From positions 47,117 through 111,116 of IMG/VR virus record IMGVR_UViG_3300030329_001359: a stretch of DNA of 64,000 nucleotides. The stretch is one strand, 5' to 3'. Numbering within the stretch: position 1 is the first letter of the stretch; each line of letters opens with the position of its first letter. The notes below the pieces were generated by a model, which saw only the letters and a program-made list of their open reading frames with translations, made no database searches and was not told the origin of the DNA. Below, piece after piece: positions 60,086-64,000 of this stretch. The stretch comes from a virus. The position numbers and the translations under genes are program-made.

Positions 60086-60323
60086 CGCCTTCTTGATACT
60101 CTATATCTTCTATAATTAATGATTGAGAATGCTCAGGTAAGTCGCATACGCAAGGTAAATCTTCATCTGGGTCATCATGCTCAAATAAATCATAACGAAG
60201 ACCTCCTTCGGCTCCGTATATAGCACCACCTTCGGTGGATTCATTTACATATCTTTCGTTCTCTTGGCTTCTATGTCCCTGTATGGAACTAATGTATTCA
60301 GATATTGTTTTCTTTTCTGGCAT
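60078..60323 (-). CDS. Small acidic protein with extended overlap
   Basis: 81 aa from the ATG at 60323, 8 nt after AAAGGAG. MPEKKTISEYISSIQGHRSQ, then Gly-rich and acidic (EHDDPDEDLPCVCDLPEHSQ). Its first 79 bases overlap the next upstream gene in another frame, and it overlaps the nozzle start by 8. Function unknown. Confidence 0.45.
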   Translation of the reverse strand: MPEKKTISEYISSIQGHRSQENERYVNESTEGGAIYGAEGGLRYDLFEHDDPDEDLPCVCDLPEHSQSLIIEDIEYQEGDA

Positions 60324-60433
60324 CCACCACACTCCTTTATTTTACCTCTTGAAACTGTTTTGATAACTCTTGATACAGTATCACCAAGTCCTTTGTCATG
60401 CCCAAAAAGGTCAAATCTATTCTTTGACATCAT
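60245..60433 (-). CDS. 'CGGC' small tail-associated protein
   Basis: 62 aa. 'GLGDTVSRVIKTVSRGKIKE', then CGGCQKRKQYLNTLVPYRD, fits small phage proteins ('gDtia.v.k..g...C.gC..R...LN...P'), seen next to tail genes in many genomes. Its 3' end overlaps the next gene by 79 nt. Confidence 0.6.
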   Translation of the reverse strand: MMSKNRFDLFGHDKGLGDTVSRVIKTVSRGKIKECGGCQKRKQYLNTLVPYRDIEAKRTKDM

Positions 60434-60449
60434 ATTATCCTATTATTTA

Positions 60450-60731
60450 TTATTGAACTGCAGCTGATTGTTTAATGCCTTGACCAGGATTAAACCATGA
60501 CCTTGTTTGAATCACAGGTTGACCAAGTATTTCAGACATAGGATGACTTTGTTGAGACATCTGTTTTATCTTTACAATCGTTTTTAATTGTTCATTTTTA
60601 ACCATATCAGTATACAATCTTTCTAAATGACCTATTAAACGACTAACCTCAGGAATATGAACAACTAGATTCACTTTCTTTGATTGAGATGCTGCTTTAT
60701 GCTGCGATTGCATTTTTTCTGCTAATGTCAT
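60450..60731 (-). CDS. Small helical protein
   Basis: 93 aa. 'VHIPEVSRLIGHLERLYTDM' helix, Gln/Ser-rich middle, 'PVIQTRSWFNPGQGIKQSAA' end. No family recognised. Confidence 0.45.
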   Translation of the reverse strand: MTLAEKMQSQHKAASQSKKVNLVVHIPEVSRLIGHLERLYTDMVKNEQLKTIVKIKQMSQQSHPMSEILGQPVIQTRSWFNPGQGIKQSAAVQ

Positions 60732-60741
60732 AATATTACCT

Positions 60742-60966
60742 TTAGTAACTTTTACCCCATTTAGGATTTTTCCCAGGCCCTGATGTTGCTTGTTTCTTTA
60801 ATTTTTTCTTCATTCTAACATTCTTGGATTTAGCCATATCCCACATAACCTTATCTTGCTCTTCTTGAGATGTAGAAGCTGGTTTTTGACCAGGATAACA
60901 AACTTTATGGGCCTTTTCTGGGCTCATTCCTTTAGCTATCATTTTTTCAACACATGCTTTTGGCAT
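60742..60966 (-). CDS. Lys-rich two-cysteine mini-protein
   Basis: 74 aa. MPKACVEKMIAKGMSPEKAH, then KVCYPGQKP: Cys5 and Cys23, a 'mp.aCvekmia.G.s.ekA...C' pattern known from environmental phages. Basic C-terminus (NVRMKKKLKKQATSGPGKNP). Confidence 0.55.
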   Translation of the reverse strand: MPKACVEKMIAKGMSPEKAHKVCYPGQKPASTSQEEQDKVMWDMAKSKNVRMKKKLKKQATSGPGKNPKWGKSY

Positions 60967-60975
60967 AATTATCTC

Positions 60976-61215
60976 CTATTTACCTACAAGTTTAGGTTTC
61001 TTTGATTTTACAGAAACTCCAACTTTCTGACCTTTAGGAACACATCTTTTTAACTTTTTACTGTAAACCTCATTAACGTGACATTCAGCACTTTGTGTAG
61101 GTTTACCTTCTGGTGTAGCCATATTATTACTCCTATTTAAACCACCTGTCTTTAATTTACTACCTTTTCCTGTATCTTTGGAAGAAACATTTGATAGTCC
61201 AATAACATCAGCCAT
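60976..61215 (-). CDS. Lys-rich two-cysteine mini-protein
   Basis: 79 aa. 'AECHVNEVYSKKLKRCVPKG' carries the C-x-n-vYs.kl.rC motif shared with 62005-62250 (GCPTGQVYSQKLKKCVDS). Gly/Lys-rich N-terminus and basic C-terminus. Confidence 0.55.
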   Translation of the reverse strand: MADVIGLSNVSSKDTGKGSKLKTGGLNRSNNMATPEGKPTQSAECHVNEVYSKKLKRCVPKGQKVGVSVKSKKPKLVGK

Positions 61216-61673
61216 TATTGACTTGCAATATAAACTTCTATATCACAGTCAGCTGTATCAGCTTTACCGACAACTTTAGTAATAGTTGAAGCGCTAAAAT
61301 TATCAATATCAGCTTGGTCATCTATGCTTGATACATCACCAAACATTAATGTCTTACCAGCTTCAAGCTTTAATTCCCAATGATGAGAAGATTCATCTGT
61401 AAACTGAATAATAATAAAATTAGTATCATCAAGATTTGTTATCCTGCAATATTCAAAATCACCTCTTACAAATGCACCAGCACCAGGGTCAGAAGCAGCA
61501 ACGTCAAATATACCCGTACCATTTGTAGAACTCTCAATTTTCATAATTCTATTAAATATTTCACCTACAGAAGCAATAGTAGTTGTTGCCTCAGAATTTC
61601 TAGCAACACCATTTAAAGTTATAGTTTCTGTTACTGATACTGTAAGAGTAGCTGCTGTTATCGTAGTAGCCAT
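61215..61673 (-). CDS. Small beta-rich virion protein (cassette 2)
   Basis: 152 aa, beta-rich. 'FEYCRITNLDDTNFIIIQFT', 'HHWELKLEAGKTLMFGDV'. The 'i.N........f........ l.aG....' pattern and the place before the nozzle gene make it the counterpart of 4484-4963. Probably a decoration or tail accessory protein. Confidence 0.55.
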   Translation of the reverse strand: MATTITAATLTVSVTETITLNGVARNSEATTTIASVGEIFNRIMKIESSTNGTGIFDVAASDPGAGAFVRGDFEYCRITNLDDTNFIIIQFTDESSHHWELKLEAGKTLMFGDVSSIDDQADIDNFSASTITKVVGKADTADCDIEVYIASQ

Positions 61674-61679
61674 TTCTTT

Positions 61680-61856
61680 TTAAACACCTAGTCTTTTTAG
61701 TAAAACGCCTTTGATTATTTTCCAAAGCGCTTCAAGTATTGCTTTTTCTGTTTTTTCACTAATTATTGGAATGTCAACAGCTTTGTTGATTTCATCAATA
61801 ATTTCATCTTTTGTTTTATCAGATAACAACTCATCTGCAATCATCTTAACTAACAT
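61680..61856 (-). CDS. Small helical protein (cassette 2 copy)
   Basis: 58 aa from the ATG at 61856 after AAGGAG; the longer frame through 61922 runs over the upstream gene. 'INKAVDIPIISEKTEKAILE' matches the 75-aa protein at 5222-5449. C-terminal hydrophobic helix (LWKIIKGVLLKRLG). Confidence 0.6.
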   Translation of the reverse strand: MLVKMIADELLSDKTKDEIIDEINKAVDIPIISEKTEKAILEALWKIIKGVLLKRLGV

Positions 61857-62002
61857 TATAACTCCTTCATTTTCTTTGATTTTAATATTAGGTAATAAAT
61901 GTTTATCGCAAACATAATACACATTAGTATACCAGATATTATATCTGTATAATAAACTAAACCTAAACTTGTACTAATTCCACTAACTTTTAAACTATCC
62001 AT
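61856..62002 (-). CDS. 48-aa single-pass membrane protein
   Basis: MDSLKVSGISTSLGLVYYTD, then IISGILMCIMFAINIYYLIL and KSKKMKEL. One membrane helix, basic end. Its TAA shares a base with the next ATG (TAATG), which supports this frame over the out-of-frame extension. Confidence 0.5.
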   Translation of the reverse strand: MDSLKVSGISTSLGLVYYTDIISGILMCIMFAINIYYLILKSKKMKEL

Positions 62003-62004
62003 TA

Positions 62005-62250
62005 TTAGTTTCTTCTCTTTTTATTCCGCTGCACCATCTCATCATACCTTTTCCTTGATTCATCTTTCTTTTTCCATCGTTCTTTGCTTTTTCGATTTCT
62101 AATTTCACGTTGCTCTCTTATACTTGTTCCACGCCTTTGACTTCCTCTTATCTTTTCATAAGGAGTATCTGAATCAACACATTTTTTCAATTTTTGACTA
62201 TATACTTGTCCTGTCGGGCATCCAGCTTTTTTACCTTTTTTTTGTGACAT
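62005..62250 (-). CDS. Very basic two-cysteine mini-protein
   Basis: 81 aa. 'GCPTGQVYSQKLKKCVDSDT' near the N-terminus, then a long Arg/Lys helix (GTSIREQREIRNRKSKERWK). Candidate nucleic-acid-binding or virion protein; no family recognised. Confidence 0.55.
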   Translation of the reverse strand: MSQKKGKKAGCPTGQVYSQKLKKCVDSDTPYEKIRGSQRRGTSIREQREIRNRKSKERWKKKDESRKRYDEMVQRNKKRRN

Positions 62251-62259
62251 ATTTAACCT

Positions 62260-62577
62260 CTAACTTCTTCCATTTATACGGCTCATTGAACCTTTTAATT
62301 CTGATACTTGATTATCCAGGTCGTTGATTTCTTTAGTAATAGCATCAAACTTTCTATCTAATTTATCATCTGATTGATTCCATCTATTAATTAATTTAAT
62401 AACCATACCTTCCATATTCTCTAGAGTTTCACTTTGACCTTTATTCTCAACTTTTAAATTCTCTAATATATCTTGCTGTTTAGCTGCTTTATTAGACATT
62501 TGCACTACCAAATATACAAACATAGCTCCAACCACACCAATCATTCCTGCTTCGCCATATAATTCCATGAAATCCAT
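62260..62577 (-). CDS. N-terminal TM plus coiled coil, holin-like (cassette 2 copy)
   Basis: 105 aa. TM (GMIGVVGAMFVYLVVQM) and coiled coil (KEINDLDNQVSELKGSMSRI). Same length as 5829-6146 and close to identical in its last 50 residues. It starts in a TAATG overlap with the 98-aa gene, so the 37-aa gene present in cassette 1 is absent here. Confidence 0.65.
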   Translation of the reverse strand: MDFMELYGEAGMIGVVGAMFVYLVVQMSNKAAKQQDILENLKVENKGQSETLENMEGMVIKLINRWNQSDDKLDRKFDAITKEINDLDNQVSELKGSMSRINGRS

Positions 62578-62873
62578 TATTTCTTCTTTTTACCTAATGC
62601 TTTTTCGTACCATTTTAATTCTTCTTCCATTTCAGCAAATCTTTCTTGCTCTTCTACTATGTGTTTTTCAACAAGCTCTGTAATTGTATGATTAGCGTCT
62701 GACATTTTTCTTTCTAATTCTGCAATTCTTTGAATAACTGAATAATATGAGTACACAAGACCTGCGATAACAACCGCTGACTGAAGTAACCATTTAATGT
62801 TAATTGATATAATGGCGTTATCATCAACGACTGTACCTCTATAGCTTCGTGCAGTTTCTGGTTTACCACTCAC
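62577..62873 (-). CDS. Single-TM coiled-coil protein (cassette 2 copy)
   Basis: 98 aa from a GTG at 62873 overlapping the stop of the lipoprotein (GTGA). TM WLLQSAVVIAGLVYSYYSV, coiled coil ending in KKK. Nearly identical to 6257-6565 through the TM and first half. Confidence 0.65.
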   Translation of the reverse strand: MSGKPETARSYRGTVVDDNAIISINIKWLLQSAVVIAGLVYSYYSVIQRIAELERKMSDANHTITELVEKHIVEEQERFAEMEEELKWYEKALGKKKK

Positions 62874-62965
62874 TTAACCTCCCAGCCACAGACTGACCAT
62901 CCAGAATCACACCCTGTCAATATAAATATAATTAACAGTAATATTATAAGATGTTGATATTTCAT
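62870..62965 (-). CDS. 31-aa lipoprotein micro-gene
   Basis: MKYQHLIILLLIIFILTGCD, then SGWSVCGWEVK. Basic start, hydrophobic core and an LTGC lipobox: cleavage before Cys19 would leave a 13-residue lipopeptide. It is too short for most gene finders. Set between membrane genes, it could be an outer-membrane spanin-like partner or an exclusion lipoprotein. No counterpart in cassette 1. Confidence 0.55.
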   Translation of the reverse strand: MKYQHLIILLLIIFILTGCDSGWSVCGWEVK

Positions 62966-62986
62966 AATCTATTTCATTTGTTATTA

Positions 62987-63277
62987 TCATAGAACCATCC
63001 ACCATGCTATTGCAGTTTCAACGAATAAATCTGAAGCTGTGTTGTAGGCCCAATTCTTTTTAGAACCATAGGGCCTCCAATCTTCAATTATCCATTCAAA
63101 GACCTCCCACAATACTCCAATGATAAATACCGCAAATACACACCAGAAATCACTCCAATTTAACCATTGAAATATCTTACATAAAAATGCACCAGCAGCT
63201 AAGTGATAAGAGGTCCAACTATCTAACTGACCTGTTCTTTGTTGCCATGCTACTAATTTTGCTATAGGATTATCCAT
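62987..63277 (-). CDS. Multi-pass small membrane protein (cassette 2 copy)
   Basis: 96 aa (MDNPIAKLVAWQQRTGQLDS), nearly identical to 6562-6852. Trp-rich membrane segments (HLAAGAFLCKIFQWLNW; VFAVFIIGVLWEVFEWII). The 106-aa gene that precedes the cassette 1 copy is missing here, leaving only a 1-nt gap to the 149-aa gene. Confidence 0.65.
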   Translation of the reverse strand: MDNPIAKLVAWQQRTGQLDSWTSYHLAAGAFLCKIFQWLNWSDFWCVFAVFIIGVLWEVFEWIIEDWRPYGSKKNWAYNTASDLFVETAIAWWMVL

Positions 63278-63278
63278 A

Positions 63279-63728
63279 TTAAACCTTTAGATGTTTAGAT
63301 ACTTCTGTATTACCACTCATTTGTGGAACTATTCTTGATAATAATTCCGATTTAGTTTCACTAGAGACATAAGAGATTCCTCGTTTATCATAAAAATCTT
63401 TTATTTCTGCTTTTGTATTTGTATCAGTAGGATAATCTGCTTGACTTGTAGCGACACCATTAATTAAATGATGACTTCCTACTATCAATCTACCATGCCC
63501 ATCACCATGCTTTTTTGCACATTCTGACACATAAAATTCTTCAGCAACTTTAAAGCTATTGCTTTTCTTTGCTACAGTTCCATCTACATCTACAAAATAA
63601 TCATAAGACGAAGGGTAAGCCAGAGTCTCTTTAGTTCCATCTGGATATGTCTTTACACGGGTTGCACCGGGGGTTGTATTTTTATGGAGCCTTACTCGAT
63701 GACCCTGACTACACCTTCTTGCAATCAT
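63279..63728 (-). CDS. HeH/SAP-like protein (cassette 2 copy)
   Basis: 149 aa, counterpart of 7276-7725; the first 100 residues are almost the same (RRCSQGHRVRLHKNTTPGAT). The C-terminal 'AEIKDFYDKRGISYVSSETK' helix-extension-helix is kept. It overlaps the 91-aa gene by 4 nt, as in cassette 1. Confidence 0.6.
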   Translation of the reverse strand: MIARRCSQGHRVRLHKNTTPGATRVKTYPDGTKETLAYPSSYDYFVDVDGTVAKKSNSFKVAEEFYVSECAKKHGDGHGRLIVGSHHLINGVATSQADYPTDTNTKAEIKDFYDKRGISYVSSETKSELLSRIVPQMSGNTEVSKHLKV

Positions 63729-64000
63729 GATTCTGCTTCAACCTCTTCAGATTTAGGTTCTAAGGCTTTCTTAAGCTCTGCTAAACCTTTTTGAAACTTC
63801 TCTACAAATACCTTTTCACATTCAACTAATTGTTGTCTCATGAAAGCATTTGTATTGAGCTTGTTTTGTACATCCCTTACATGGTCTTGGTTTAATGCAA
63901 CTTGACCTGCAAGTTCTTTTTGTGAATCAGTCATATCCTCGATGATGTATTCTTCTCCATCAAGATTCAAGACTGGCTTTTCTTTTTGTTCTTTAGCCAT
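63725..64000 (-). CDS. DUF6447-like protein (cassette 2 copy)
   Basis: 91 aa, complete: the ATG is the last codon of the window. 'LDGEEYIIEDMTDSQKELAG' and 'LNTNAFMRQQLVECEKVF' parallel 7722-7991. Two extra residues near the acidic C-terminus. Upstream sequence is outside the window. Confidence 0.6.
   Translation of the reverse strand: MAKEQKEKPVLNLDGEEYIIEDMTDSQKELAGQVALNQDHVRDVQNKLNTNAFMRQQLVECEKVFVEKFQKGLAELKKALEPKSEEVEAES

Larger units (their letters stand above)
57299..64000 (-). repeat. Cassette 2 of a duplicated late gene block
   Basis: Diverged second copy of the order at 4120-7991, with extra genes (lipoprotein, basic two-cysteine mini-proteins) and without the 106-aa, 37-aa and 30-aa genes. 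The right window edge cuts off any further upstream match. Confidence 0.75.

Noticed and set aside
61680-61922. 80-aa version of the small helical protein
   Set aside because: Its N-terminal extension reads through the 48-aa membrane gene in another frame and lacks a ribosome site; the ATG at 61856 fits the paralogue.
1-64000. Similarity between the left and right ends read as terminal redundancy of one genome
   Set aside because: The matching regions are not at the left end (they lie at 4-8 kb), differ at many bases and differ in gene content, so they are diverged paralogues, not a terminal repeat.
1-64000. Assignment to a true crAss-like phage
   Set aside because: Only the polymerase block resembles that group; the order of terminase, portal, scaffold and coat and the tail genes are P22/podovirus-like, and no other crAss hallmark gene was recognised.
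1-64000. CRISPR array, integrase, insertion sequence or toxin-antitoxin pair
   Set aside because: No spaced direct-repeat array, recombinase/transposase motif or convincing toxin fold was found.

Overview
This window looks like most of the genome of an AT-rich, strictly lytic, short-tailed (podovirus-type) bacteriophage, probably aquatic. Evidence: a P22-like portal, scaffold, coat and terminase set; adaptor and nozzle-like tail proteins but no recognisable tail tube, sheath or tape measure; a DnaB-type helicase; strong Shine-Dalgarno sequences (AAAGGAG), which point to a bacterial host. I see no integrase, no lysogeny repressor gene, no DNA polymerase and no tRNA gene. The host cannot be named from the sequence.

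Layout. (1) 1-28,031, minus strand, late: from right to left, a Cys-rich small protein, small terminase, a staphylococcal-nuclease-type enzyme, large terminase, Lys-rich mini-proteins, an M15 peptidase, portal, scaffold, major capsid, decoration proteins, adaptor proteins, a 1542-aa trimeric fibre, then cassette 1 of small membrane/coiled-coil and structural proteins, ending in a nozzle-type protein split over two genes. (2) 28,032-28,308: divergent control region with a TA tract, a perfect homopyrimidine mirror repeat and two palindromes. (3) 28,309-42,442, plus strand, early/middle: a monocistronic gene with its own UUCG terminator, then a long run of small overlapping genes carrying a Cas4/RecB-like nuclease, a Rad52-like annealing protein, a DUF669-like protein, a DUF932-like protein, an adenine methylase, a metallophosphoesterase, DnaB helicase and a RuvC-like resolvase. 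Several intergenic gaps in this operon hold strongly folded, apparently non-coding elements. (4) 42,498-64,000, minus strand, late: cassette 2, which repeats the gene order of cassette 1 with diverged copies and an unsplit 928-aa nozzle protein, then internal virion proteins, a 2993-aa giant and a 906-aa protein.

The most interesting gene is the 2993-aa giant. It carries an R-x-P-T ... DFDID block and, about 340 residues upstream, a DSANK block. These resemble the two catalytic double-psi beta-barrels of the single-chain RNA polymerases found in crAss-like phage virions and in YonO-type enzymes. With its position next to internal virion proteins, this suggests an RNA polymerase packaged in the particle and injected to transcribe early genes, in a phage whose layout is otherwise not crAss-like.

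If the genome is circular or permuted, the two minus-strand late blocks would be one operon running 28,031 -> 1 -> (outside the window) -> 64,000 -> 42,498, and the two cassettes would be a tandem duplication within it. Many start sites are non-AUG and sit in GTGA or TTGA overlaps with the upstream stop codon.
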